Positions 1-5,579 of a DNA stretch of 64,000 nt are shown piece after piece; within the stretch, counting starts at the first letter, position 1, and the number at the start of each line of letters is the position of its first letter. Below the pieces are notes generated by a model. It was not told where the DNA came from. It saw nothing but the letters and a program-made list of their open reading frames with translations, and searched no databases. The translations under genes and the position numbers were made by a program. Source of the DNA: Paenibacillus oryzisoli (GTDB lineage: Bacteria; Bacillota; Bacilli; Paenibacillales; NBRC-103111); the NCBI RefSeq assembly GCF_001653565.1, contig NZ_LYPB01000058.1:50775-114774 (forward strand), in the 5' to 3' direction.

Positions 1-443
1 CGCGGATCATCTAACTTACTTATTGACCCTTTTGCTTTACGCTCATGTCGCACATCGAATATTTTGGACTGACGAACATTGGTTTCGAGGTCCCAGGCGT
101 AAGACATAGCCTTGGAAACTCCTGCTTTCTGTTCCAACTCGATCACTCCAAAATCAATATTCCCCCAGTTTTGAGCGACTACTTCAGCCAATCTAATGGA
201 TGGACCAGTAACTTTTTGACCACCGCGTGGAAATTCATAACATGCTTGTTCCGCCAGAATCTTACGTTCGCACGCTTTCATGATTTTATTGAATGCCGTG
301 AACTCATCCCGAGGAAACTGTTTTGCAACGAACATTGCCATCTGTACTTCTTGCGCCTGTCTTCCTACCATCATTTCAGTCACGACTGACTTTTCTTGCT
401 TAACTTGCGGCATATATGAACCAAAATCCATCACTGATTCCAT
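1..443 (-). CDS. Conserved phage early protein, C-terminus beyond window
   Basis: An open frame starts with ATG at 443 behind GGAGG (451-455) and runs off the left edge, giving 147 visible residues. It reads MESVMDFGSYMPQVKQEKSV at the start, and further on PRGGQKVTGPSIRLAEVVAQ followed by NWGNIDFGVIELEQ and a YAWDLETNVRQ stretch. From memory this pattern (GPSIRLAE, QNWGN, AWDLET) is typical of a conserved phage protein encoded in early replication/recombination regions of Bacillota phages. Its biochemical function is not known to me; a single-strand annealing or recombination-accessory role is only an inference from context. It is the most downstream visible gene of the minus-strand early operon. 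Confidence 0.7.
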   Translation of the reverse strand, partial: MESVMDFGSYMPQVKQEKSVVTEMMVGRQAQEVQMAMFVAKQFPRDEFTAFNKIMKACERKILAEQACYEFPRGGQKVTGPSIRLAEVVAQNWGNIDFGVIELEQKAGVSKAMSYAWDLETNVRQSKIFDVRHERKAKGSISKLDDP

Positions 444-482
444 GTCAAAACCTCCGTTTTATGTTATAATGGCAGCAGAAAC

Positions 483-674
483 TTAACTTAGTCGTTGAAT
501 TTCACGGGCCACTGTTGACGCAGCGGCTTTTTGTCGTTCTTTCTGTTTCTTCAATAACGCCTGCTTGTCCACGTCCGAAACGCGATCCAGCATAACCTTT
601 CGGCACATTGTCTTAATTCGCTCAAGCCCCGGGCGATAACGTACTTCCTTGTATGCTTGGTATATTTTGCTCAT
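483..674 (-). CDS. Small basic phage protein of unknown function
   Basis: 63 residues starting MSKIYQAYKEVRYRP, rich in Lys, Arg and Gln and predicted helical (DKQALLKKQKERQKAAASTV). ATG at 674 is preferred over an upstream in-frame start at 746 because a GGGAGG sequence lies about 12 bases before it and because a start at 746 would lengthen the overlap with the preceding gene. It still overlaps that gene (622-822) by 53 bases. No family recognised. The basic helical character would suit a nucleic-acid-binding accessory protein, which is inference. Confidence 0.5.
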   Translation of the reverse strand: MSKIYQAYKEVRYRPGLERIKTMCRKVMLDRVSDVDKQALLKKQKERQKAAASTVAREIQRLS

Positions 675-822
675 TCGCCTCAGCCTCCCGCCGCTTAATT
701 TCTGTCTCCAACATGTGCTTTTCAGCAGGGCTGTTAGAGAAAACAAAATTTCGTTGGAGTTCGTCAGTTGATTCGAAATGGTAAAAGTCTTTCAGCCACT
801 GAGGGCTCAGGAATTTACTCAT
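622..822 (-). CDS. Small phage protein of unknown function
   Basis: 66 residues starting MSKFLSPQWLKDFYHFESTD. The start at 822 is chosen because GAGGAGAGG precedes it and because its ATG overlaps the stop of the upstream gene as ATGA (819-822), a common translational-coupling arrangement. The N-terminal part is aromatic-rich; the rest is acidic and basic helix (EKHMLETEIKRREAEANEQN). No family recognised. The 3' end overlaps the next gene in another frame. Confidence 0.55.
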   Translation of the reverse strand: MSKFLSPQWLKDFYHFESTDELQRNFVFSNSPAEKHMLETEIKRREAEANEQNIPSIQGSTLSPGA

Positions 823-1007
823 GCAATCCTCTCCTCTACCGCAGTATGTGACTCCGCATTCAACAGTTCTAATTGCCATTGTTTCAGTGTTATCACTCGG
901 ATAACTCTCATGCCTGCTGCTTTAGCCCGGCGCCATACGCTTGCTTCTTCATCGTCTAAGTAGGAGATATTGCGATTGTCAGACGTTTGAGCGATGTAGT
1001 CTGTCAT
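819..1007 (-). CDS. Small phage protein of unknown function
   Basis: 62 residues starting MTDYIAQTSDNRNISYLDDE. ATG at 1007 overlaps the stop of the 48-residue zinc-ribbon gene upstream as ATGA and has GGAAGAGG before it, so this start is preferred over one at 1040. The central part (ASVWRRAKAAGMRVIRVITL) looks like a compact alpha/beta fold; no conserved family recognised. It lies in a chain of five genes joined by short overlaps, implying one mRNA. Confidence 0.55.
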   Translation of the reverse strand: MTDYIAQTSDNRNISYLDDEEASVWRRAKAAGMRVIRVITLKQWQLELLNAESHTAVEERIA

Positions 1008-1150
1008 TTCATATCCTCTTCCTTTCGGCATGATAAACATGTAGTGTGTCCTTCATAGTGCGAATCATGGATGTTCTTTTGTATGGTCATTGTTTTACCG
1101 CAGGACTTGCAAGTGAAGGTGACTTTAGGCTGTTCTGCTGATTGGCTCAT
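1004..1150 (-). CDS. 48-residue Cys4 zinc-ribbon protein
   Basis: A short frame starting [20 protein letters not shown] at 1150 and ending at 1004. Two CxxC pairs, CKSC and CLSC, are separated by about 23 residues with an acidic/basic tail (RKEEDMK), the signature of a small treble-clef or zinc-ribbon protein. The stop overlaps the next ATG as ATGA and the start lies inside the 3' end of the preceding gene, so it fills an otherwise empty step of the operon. Function unknown; phage mini zinc ribbons often bind nucleic acid or partner proteins, but nothing here proves that. Confidence 0.6.
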   Translation of the reverse strand: MSQSAEQPKVTFTCKSCGKTMTIQKNIHDSHYEGHTTCLSCRKEEDMK

Positions 1151-1310
1151 ATAACTTAGGCTCCTTTAAGACCACTGGCCCATGATATTTAACCGTTGCA
1201 TCTTTACCGCAGCAAGGACAAAATGAGTCGTCAAATGCTGGCTCGAAGCTTGTATAGAATGGCTTCGCATCTCCATCACATTCGGTGCAGGTGAATTTGT
1301 GAAGTGTCAT
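1125..1310 (-). CDS. 61-residue zinc-ribbon protein
   Basis: [20 protein letters not shown], then [15 protein letters not shown]: one CxxC and one CPCC motif about 23 residues apart, consistent with a structural zinc site. The ATG at 1310 overlaps the stop of the pentapeptide-repeat gene by four bases, and the 3' end overlaps the next zinc-ribbon gene by 26 bases. Two adjacent but different zinc-ribbon genes suggest small adaptor or nucleic-acid-binding proteins of the phage early operon. Specific function unknown. Confidence 0.6.
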   Translation of the reverse strand: MTLHKFTCTECDGDAKPFYTSFEPAFDDSFCPCCGKDATVKYHGPVVLKEPKLYEPISRTA

Positions 1311-1906
1311 ACCGCAACTACCTCCTCGTCATTCTCCGCTTGCCACTCTTCAATCCACTCAACTACCAACTTACTGATTGGATTATTTTCAGGTGTATCG
1401 CCACGTTTGATAGCTAGGAATAAACGTTCAGCTGGTCGCCTTGAATCTGGTTCAATGCCTTTAAGTTCTGTATAGTTGCATTTACGTACATTTGCGATAG
1501 TGCCGACCAAACAAGCGCATTCTCCCTCGTATACCGATCCGTCAACTCTCCCATTTTTCAAAGCATCAAGTAGTCCAGGTATTTCATTTGGTGTAATTGA
1601 GATTATTTTTAGTACATCTTCCTTGGCACGTCTCAGGTTGGCACCGCTCAGGTTGGCACCGCTCAGGTTGGCATAGCTCAGGTTGGCATAGCTCAGGTTG
1701 GCATCGCTCAGGTTGGCATCGCTCAGGTTGGCATCGCTCAGGTTGGCATAGCTCAGGTTGGCATCGCTCAGGTTGGCATCGCTCAGGTTGGCATAGCTTA
1801 GGTTGGCATAGCTCAGGTTGGCACATTGACCACCTTCATCATCACGTAACCACTTGCGGTGTAAGTCCAGTAGTTCTTTTAACTGTTCAGCTGTATAAGT
1901 TTTCAT
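1307..1906 (-). CDS. Pentapeptide-repeat protein
   Basis: 199 residues. Residues 1-28 form a short helical leader ([20 protein letters not shown]). Residues about 29-93 are thirteen consecutive pentapeptides of the form A-N-L-S-x (x = Y, D or G; the last is ANLRR), the canonical A(D/N)LxX pattern that folds into a right-handed quadrilateral beta-helix. The C-terminal ~105 residues are a non-repeat globular domain containing [19 protein letters not shown]. Known pentapeptide proteins range from gyrase-protecting Qnr/MfpA to many of unknown role, so no function is assigned. The coding DNA consists of nearly identical 15-base units, implying recent expansion. The gene leads the zinc-ribbon chain downstream. 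Confidence 0.85.
   Translation of the reverse strand: MKTYTAEQLKELLDLHRKWLRDDEGGQCANLSYANLSYANLSDANLSDANLSYANLSDANLSDANLSDANLSYANLSYANLSGANLSGANLRRAKEDVLKIISITPNEIPGLLDALKNGRVDGSVYEGECACLVGTIANVRKCNYTELKGIEPDSRRPAERLFLAIKRGDTPENNPISKLVVEWIEEWQAENDEEVVAV
1632..1823. repeat. Tandem array of about 13 15-base units inside the pentapeptide gene
   Basis: The plus strand repeats CTCAGGTTGGCAnnG about thirteen times with no spacers; variation is almost confined to two or three bases per unit, which change only the fifth residue of each pentapeptide (Tyr, Asp, Gly). The array is open in several frames on both strands, which creates spurious reading frames such as runs of CQPE or SGWHR that are not genes. 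Confidence 0.9.
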
Positions 1907-1991
1907 ATGAGTACTCCTTAGTTTTGATTTCTGATTACTATAATGTTCCAGTGTGCTATATTACTTTAGGTGCTTAATTGTTAGGAATGTG

Positions 1992-2123
1992 TTAGGCTCC
2001 TTGCTTATTAGCTACTGGTGCAGACTTTTTACTGATCTGGTTGATATAAGCCGGCACGATATATTTGTTGTAGGCTTCTGAAAATTTGTTGATGGATGGT
2101 TGTTTTAGTTGGTTGTTGTTCAT
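1992..2123 (-). CDS. 43-residue phage peptide, unknown function
   Basis: MNNNQLKQPSINKFSEAYNK, ending SKKSAPVANKQGA. ATG at 2123 is preceded by GGAGGACATCCC, a good ribosome binding site, and the frame occupies an otherwise empty gap between the pentapeptide gene and the 118-residue gene. Asn/Gln/Lys-rich with one amphipathic stretch (YNKYIVPAYINQISKK). No family recognised; a real gene is likely because of the binding site and spacing. Confidence 0.5.
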   Translation of the reverse strand: MNNNQLKQPSINKFSEAYNKYIVPAYINQISKKSAPVANKQGA

Positions 2124-2146
2124 GGGATGTCCTCCTTATAGAAGTG

Positions 2147-2503
2147 TTAATCTCTTGCTTCTAATACAGCTTGTTCAGATAGTTCGCCGCTACTAAAAAA
2201 AGCGGAAAATTTATCACTACTGATACATATGTCAAACTGGCAATCGCTCACGTATTTATGGAACGTCGACTTGCTTTCACTAAAAGAGAAGTCAGTACCG
2301 TTGTTCAGTTCTACTAGAAGAAAATTTTCATCTATTCCTTGAAAGTAATCCACACTCACCGATGCACGAACAATGGAAAGTAATGGATCGGATTCTTCTT
2401 CGACTTTTAATTCCAAACTGCAATGAACGCGGTGATTTTGTAAAATTCTAAATAATTTCTCAATTTCATGAATTTCCGTTTGTTGCATTGTAATAATTGA
2501 CAT
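2147..2503 (-). CDS. Hypothetical phage protein, 118 residues
   Basis: MSIITMQQTEIHEIEKLFRI; acidic, mixed alpha/beta, with a central FQGIDENFLLVELNNGTDFS segment. It begins three bases after the antirepressor gene, with GAGGAA before the ATG, so it is probably co-transcribed. No family recognised and no motif to suggest a function. The Ser/Glu-rich C-terminus (FFSSGELSEQAVLEARD) is predicted helical. Confidence 0.6.
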   Translation of the reverse strand: MSIITMQQTEIHEIEKLFRILQNHRVHCSLELKVEEESDPLLSIVRASVSVDYFQGIDENFLLVELNNGTDFSFSESKSTFHKYVSDCQFDICISSDKFSAFFSSGELSEQAVLEARD

Positions 2504-2506
2504 GTT

Positions 2507-3214
2507 TTATTCCTCTGCTTTCTTCGGATACCATCCGGATATAATTTTCATTGCTTTATCGAAGTCAGAACGCTTGATTTCAGCGTAACCAGGTACATTG
2601 AAGTGAGTTTTAAGGGTTGTATAAATGCCTTGGAAATGAGCACTTGCGTATCCTTCGCGGTTTAGTTCACCTTGACGGCGATTAACCGCTTGTTGGATTT
2701 CTGATTTTTGATGTTTGGTAAGAATTACTTCGTTATCAACTACAAGTGCAAGTTGGTTAACAGCTTTCTTTAACTCTTGATTCTCGAATTTCATTTCTTT
2801 CATATTTGTCAATGCCGTAATTAAGATATCTTCAATTGTTGTTGGTAGTTGAGTTGGCACGTTCATTCTTTGGAGCTGCTCGACTTTATTGAAATAGTCA
2901 TCCACAAGTTGCTCGTATGCATTCCACGCTTCATCCGTACCTAGTGATTTTGCGTGCAATAGTGCACCTTTTGCAGTCCATAGAAATATGTGTTTTGCGT
3001 GTTTTAAACTGTCGTCATTTTGGCGATAGTCCAACATGAACTCCTGTCTTTCTTCTCCTTGTAAAAGGAAATAATGTTTACCTTCTTGATATCTTTGTTT
3101 ATTGCGATTGAAATTTTTGCTAATTGATTTGTAATCAGTTCCATATACTTCTGCTAGTTGTGCTGTTGTCAAAACTCTTTCATTATTCTTTTCGATAATT
3201 TTCATTGCTCCCAT
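2507..3214 (-). CDS. Phage antirepressor with ORF6N and ORF6C domains
   Basis: 235 residues. The N-terminal half (about 12-100; LTTAQLAEVYGTDYKSISKN, then LLHAKSLGTDEAWNAYEQLV) matches the ORF6N/KilA-N-like DNA-binding domain of phage antirepressors. The C-terminal half (about 130-232; EVILTKHQKSEIQQAVNRRQ, AHFQGIYTTLKTHFNVPGY, ISGWYPKK) matches ORF6C. Proteins of this architecture interfere with the phage repressor and favour the lytic programme. It is the second gene of the minus-strand early operon, directly after the Cro-like gene, where such antirepressors usually sit. Start at 3214 has AGGAG upstream; an alternative ATG lies three codons downstream. Confidence 0.85.
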   Translation of the reverse strand: MGAMKIIEKNNERVLTTAQLAEVYGTDYKSISKNFNRNKQRYQEGKHYFLLQGEERQEFMLDYRQNDDSLKHAKHIFLWTAKGALLHAKSLGTDEAWNAYEQLVDDYFNKVEQLQRMNVPTQLPTTIEDILITALTNMKEMKFENQELKKAVNQLALVVDNEVILTKHQKSEIQQAVNRRQGELNREGYASAHFQGIYTTLKTHFNVPGYAEIKRSDFDKAMKIISGWYPKKAEE

Positions 3215-3228
3215 TTAATATTCATCTC

Positions 3229-3462
3229 CTATGCCGATTTATTTGATTTAAGCGTTACGCTTAGTTTTGATGCAAAAAAAATGCTAGGATTTTCGTTAAG
3301 TGCGTCAGCCACAAGAATCAGGTCATCAACACTTAATCGCTTTTTACCATGTGATATATCCCCATACCAAGAGGAAGTTTTACCGCAATGCTTAGCGATG
3401 TGCGTTTTAGTTACACCTTTGCTTTTACGAACAGTCTCAATATTTTGTATAACTATGTTCAT
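3229..3462 (-). CDS. Cro-like helix-turn-helix regulator
   Basis: 77 residues. HTH_3-type fold: VTKTHIAKHCGKTSSWYGDI as the helix-turn-helix, followed by GKKRLSVDDLILVADALNEN, the usual fourth and fifth helices of Cro/CI-type proteins. ATG at 3462 is chosen because GGAGG lies eight bases upstream; a GTG three codons earlier is possible. It is first in the leftward operon and transcribed away from the CI-like gene across a palindrome-filled gap, so it is likely the lytic-side regulator. A further copy of the operator palindrome lies inside its own 3' end (3249-3263). Confidence 0.8.
   Translation of the reverse strand: MNIVIQNIETVRKSKGVTKTHIAKHCGKTSSWYGDISHGKKRLSVDDLILVADALNENPSIFFASKLSVTLKSNKSA
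3249..3263. promoter_or_regulatory. Operator-like palindrome inside the Cro-like gene
   Basis: TAAGCGTTACGCTTA: six-base arms TAAGCG/CGCTTA around TTA. It differs by one central base from the perfect operator at 3481-3495. It encodes part of the last residues of the Cro-like protein (KLSVTLKS). A fifth site within about 330 bases of the switch could allow looping or internal road-block repression; that is inference. Confidence 0.5.
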
Positions 3463-3480
3463 CTCATTCACCTCCTTAAT

Positions 3481-3580
3481 TAAGCGTTTCGCTTATTTAT
3501 AAACTCAATATAAACTAAGCGTTTCGCTTAGTCAAGAATTATTTTACGCTTTTTGCTTAATGTGTTATTCGTAACGCTTA
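3481..3580. promoter_or_regulatory. Lysogeny switch region with four operator palindromes
   Basis: Between the divergent Cro-like and CI-like genes. Two perfect copies of TAAGCGTTTCGCTTA lie at 3481-3495 and 3516-3530 (the second extended to 17 bases, 3515-3531). Two degenerate copies lie at 3545-3559 (12 of 15 matches) and 3566-3580 (11 of 15). The first two flank the leftward promoter area; the last two lie just before a TATATTAAA-like element upstream of the repressor start. Spacing and graded quality resemble multi-operator phage switches in which strong sites shut one promoter and weak sites autoregulate the other. Confidence 0.75.
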
Positions 3581-3615
3581 ATACTGGTATATTAAAGATA
3601 CAAAGGAGGATTTCC

Positions 3616-3954
3616 GTGGATACTTTAGGATCGCGTTTAAAAGAAGCAAGAGAGAAAAAACGACTAACTCAAGTCCAAGTAGCCGAAAAATTAGGAATAT
3701 CAAATGGTACATTGTCTGGATATGAGAGAAATTATCGGGATCCCGACACCAGTACTTTGTCTGAATTATCAAAGATTTACGAGGTTTCTATCGATTATTT
3801 AACAAACGGAGTCGTTACATTGGAAAAGTCATTTAAAGATACTGAAATGGAGAAAGAACAGAAGTATGCGTTGGAGTTGTTCAATAAAATAACGGACAAA
3901 GAAAAGAAGAAAGCTGCATTCGAGGTACTAAAGGGCTTAGCCGGAGAAAAATAA
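3616..3954 (+). CDS. CI-like phage repressor (XRE family)
   Basis: 112 residues from a GTG start at 3616 with AAAGGAGG at 3602-3609; an upstream ATG at 3553 would place the operators inside the gene and lacks such a site. Residues 1-65 are a classic HTH_3 domain: LGSRLKEAREKKRLTQVQVA, then EKLGISNGTLSGYERNYRDP, then a helix ending IDYLTNG. The C-terminal 45 residues are charged helix (TEMEKEQKYALELFNKITDK), probably dimerising. There is no LexA-like autoproteolytic domain, so induction must come from something else such as the antirepressor or another factor. Presumed to maintain lysogeny by binding the neighbouring palindromes. Confidence 0.85.
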   Translation: MDTLGSRLKEAREKKRLTQVQVAEKLGISNGTLSGYERNYRDPDTSTLSELSKIYEVSIDYLTNGVVTLEKSFKDTEMEKEQKYALELFNKITDKEKKKAAFEVLKGLAGEK

Positions 3955-3963
3955 AAAAACACT

Positions 3964-3974
3964 CCATCCGATGG
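3964..3974 (+). promoter_or_regulatory. Short hairpin before the membrane-protein gene
   Basis: CCATCCGATGG, 22 bases before the ATG at 3997. As RNA it would form a short stem with loop UCCGA. The nine-base core CATCCGATG recurs at 5549-5557 at nearly the same distance from another start codon. It may be only a weak terminator remnant after the repressor gene, but the shared loop and position are notable. Confidence 0.35.
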
Positions 3975-3996
3975 GGAAATCACAGAGGGGTATTTT

Positions 3997-4497
3997 ATGT
4001 GGACTTTTGTTGGTTTTGTTTTTACTAGCGCTTTCTTGGGTTATATATTTAGAATGCTAGCTGGTTTGTTCGAGGGTATAATAATATTCCCGTTATTTGG
4101 GTTCAAAGAAGAAAGTTTTGAACGAGCTATGACTAGAAAGCCAAAGTTATTTCTAACAGTTGTTATTATCAAAAATGTTATCATAGGTTTATCTAATTCG
4201 ATTTTGGTTTTAATTGTTTGTGCCAGATTTGTAAATGAATTTAACGGAAACTACTGGATTTACTTCTGTCTAGGTTTGATATGGTCGTTTTCAATACTTG
4301 GTTATAACTCAGCATTTATAGGCGTTTTCTTTTGGACAAGTTTTATTAATTTTATTCTTATGTGGTTCGGGTTTGGAATTGTATCAATTATTACAGTCGG
4401 ATTACTAACAATATTTATTAGTATTGCTTATTACTATGGTCGGATTGGGATGTATCAAGAAACTCAGAATGAAAAAGAAAATTACATTGATTTTTAA
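3997..4497 (+). CDS. Four-helix membrane protein of unknown function
   Basis: 166 residues with hydrophobic segments at roughly 5-32, 52-74, 88-108 and 112-145, a short polar N-terminus and a charged tail (GRIGMYQETQNEKENYIDF). AGAGGGG precedes the ATG. It directly follows the repressor on the same strand, so it is probably expressed in the lysogen. Membrane proteins in this slot are sometimes superinfection-exclusion factors, but no homologous family is recognised here, so that role is only a hypothesis. The AT-rich composition matches the element rather than the host. Confidence 0.65.
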   Translation: MWTFVGFVFTSAFLGYIFRMLAGLFEGIIIFPLFGFKEESFERAMTRKPKLFLTVVIIKNVIIGLSNSILVLIVCARFVNEFNGNYWIYFCLGLIWSFSILGYNSAFIGVFFWTSFINFILMWFGFGIVSIITVGLLTIFISIAYYYGRIGMYQETQNEKENYIDF

Positions 4498-4610
4498 GAA
4501 GAAATTACTTGTTCAAGGTAAAGAATTGCTTCCTGTAACTGTTCATCATTTAATTTAGTGATGAATTCTTTGACTTCTTCAATATTATAGTAGTCTTCAT
4601 TTTCCATCAT
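4494..4610 (-). CDS. 38-residue acidic peptide next to a LexA-box-like site
   Basis: MMENEDYYNIEEVKEFITKL, ending QEAILYLEQVISS. ATG at 4610 has TAGGAGATGAT directly upstream and the stop overlaps the end of the convergent membrane-protein gene by a few bases. Acidic and predicted as two amphipathic helices. The start lies 26 bases from a LexA-box-like palindrome (4636-4649), so the gene may be SOS-inducible. Function unknown. Confidence 0.5.
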   Translation of the reverse strand: MMENEDYYNIEEVKEFITKLNDEQLQEAILYLEQVISS

Positions 4611-4635
4611 ATCATCTCCTAAACACATAATAACA

Positions 4636-4649
4636 CGAACAAATGTTCT
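4636..4649. promoter_or_regulatory. LexA (SOS) box candidate
   Basis: CGAACAAATGTTCT matches the Bacillota LexA consensus CGAACRNRYGTTYC at 13 of 14 positions. It lies between the divergent 38-residue peptide gene and the 71-residue HTH gene, where a LexA site could control either one. Since the CI-like protein lacks a self-cleavage domain, this is the only visible DNA-damage input into the element. Confidence 0.55.
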
Positions 4650-4700
4650 TGTCCTGCCAAAAAACGGTCAAATTAAAGTACATATGTAAAGGATGAAACT

Positions 4701-4916
4701 ATGGCTCTCCGAATAGGGAGATGCCTCTTACCAAGGTTATTAAAAAAAGCGAAATTGACCCAAGTTGAATTAGCCATACGAGTAGGGATGTCGGAGTCCA
4801 CAATTTCTCAGTATGCACACAATGCTAGGGTAATGTCGCTTTTAAGCGCTAAGCTGATCGCAAAGGAATTGAAGGTCCCCATTGACGATCTATACGAATG
4901 GTTAGAGGCTGAGTAG
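4701..4916 (+). CDS. Small XRE-type helix-turn-helix protein
   Basis: 71 residues; LTQVELAIRVGMSESTISQY is a standard HTH_3 helix-turn-helix, followed by AKLIAKELKVPIDDLYEWLE, a typical final helix with the DDLYEW ending common in Bacillota phage regulators. AAAGGA precedes the ATG. It is the third XRE-type gene of the element and lies just after the LexA-like box, so it may be a secondary induction or excision regulator; that is inference. Confidence 0.7.
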   Translation: MALRIGRCLLPRLLKKAKLTQVELAIRVGMSESTISQYAHNARVMSLLSAKLIAKELKVPIDDLYEWLEAE

Positions 4917-5202
4917 ATTTCCTACTCCCCTATGCCAGACTTTGCTACTTAGCTAAGTTTTCAGTTAAAAATTACAACCTATATGTTTGTCTAGGTTGTC
5001 GTTACTTGTAACTCTTTGCAAGTGCTTTCATTATACCGCTTTACCGCGATAAATGGAATAGATTGCAAGTCCTACGGTTTTCATTGTGTGTGAATCAAAT
5101 ATAACATCTAAAGTAATGGATTGTTGTCGAAGTTCCTGCAAGAATGAGCAAATAGTGTAACACAATTTACAATAGTTTCGACATTATTAAGATGACATCA
5201 AT
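4917..5202. other. Gene-poor AT-rich gap with small palindromes
   Basis: No convincing gene. ACAACCTA (4974-4981) pairs with TAGGTTGT (4992-4999) as an eight-base stem with a ten-base loop, followed at once by GTTACTTGTAAC (5001-5012). The pair may act as a transcription end for the HTH gene, although no U-rich run follows, or as a protein-binding site. Confidence 0.4.
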
Positions 5203-5469
5203 TCACCAGAAGAACTTCTTCATATTAGGCCGCGTAACCGGACAAAACTTGGTGCGCTCGGCATCAAAATACACTCGCCTCATTTTCTTATCTTTCAACA
5301 ATATTCTACTCATTTGTACAAATTTGTTGGAATCTGCACGCTCGAATCCATAATTTTTTAAAAGGATCTCAAGTTGCTGCGTTAAAGATCCGATATAAGC
5401 CTCATCATCTGTATGTATGACAATCCGACGGTCTACTACCTGGATGTATAGGATATGGTTTTTATCCAC
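5203..5469 (-). CDS. Stand-alone LytTR DNA-binding domain protein
   Basis: About 88 residues from a GTG at 5469 with GAGGTG nine bases upstream; a longer reading from 5526 has no binding site. The sequence IVIHTDDEAYIGSLTQQLEI, LLKNYGFERADSNKFVQMSR, ILLKDKKMRRVYF fits the LytTR beta-strand/helix fold of AgrA/VirR-type regulators. No receiver or membrane part is present. LytTR proteins bind direct repeats about ten bases apart. It is divergent from the secreted stalk-domain protein gene, whose promoter region it may control. Unusual in a prophage. Confidence 0.7.
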   Translation of the reverse strand: MDKNHILYIQVVDRRIVIHTDDEAYIGSLTQQLEILLKNYGFERADSNKFVQMSRILLKDKKMRRVYFDAERTKFCPVTRPNMKKFFW

Positions 5470-5545
5470 TACAATAATCACCTCATTTAGTACTTGCCCA
5501 ATGAGGTGTAGATATATACAGGACATACAACGTTTTTAGCAAATA

Positions 5546-5560
5546 CCGCATCCGATGCGG
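5546..5560 (+). promoter_or_regulatory. Hairpin before the stalk-domain protein gene
   Basis: CCGCATCCGATGCGG, a near-perfect palindrome with loop UCCGA when folded as RNA, placed 19 bases before the ATG at 5580 and just upstream of AAGGGG. It shares CATCCGATG and following bases (GGGAA) with the element at 3964-3974. Confidence 0.4.
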
Positions 5561-5579
5561 GAATTTAAGGGGAACGAAT

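Noticed and set aside
45..389. Plus-strand 114-codon frame at the left edge
   Set aside because: Antisense to a well-started minus-strand phage gene that runs off the window; composition not protein-like.
1632..1823. Possible CRISPR-like array
   Set aside because: The 15-base units are contiguous without spacers and encode pentapeptide repeats in a good reading frame.
1597..1977. Plus-strand frame with repeated SGWHR
   Set aside because: A shadow of the 15-base repeats; no ribosome binding site and antisense to the pentapeptide gene.
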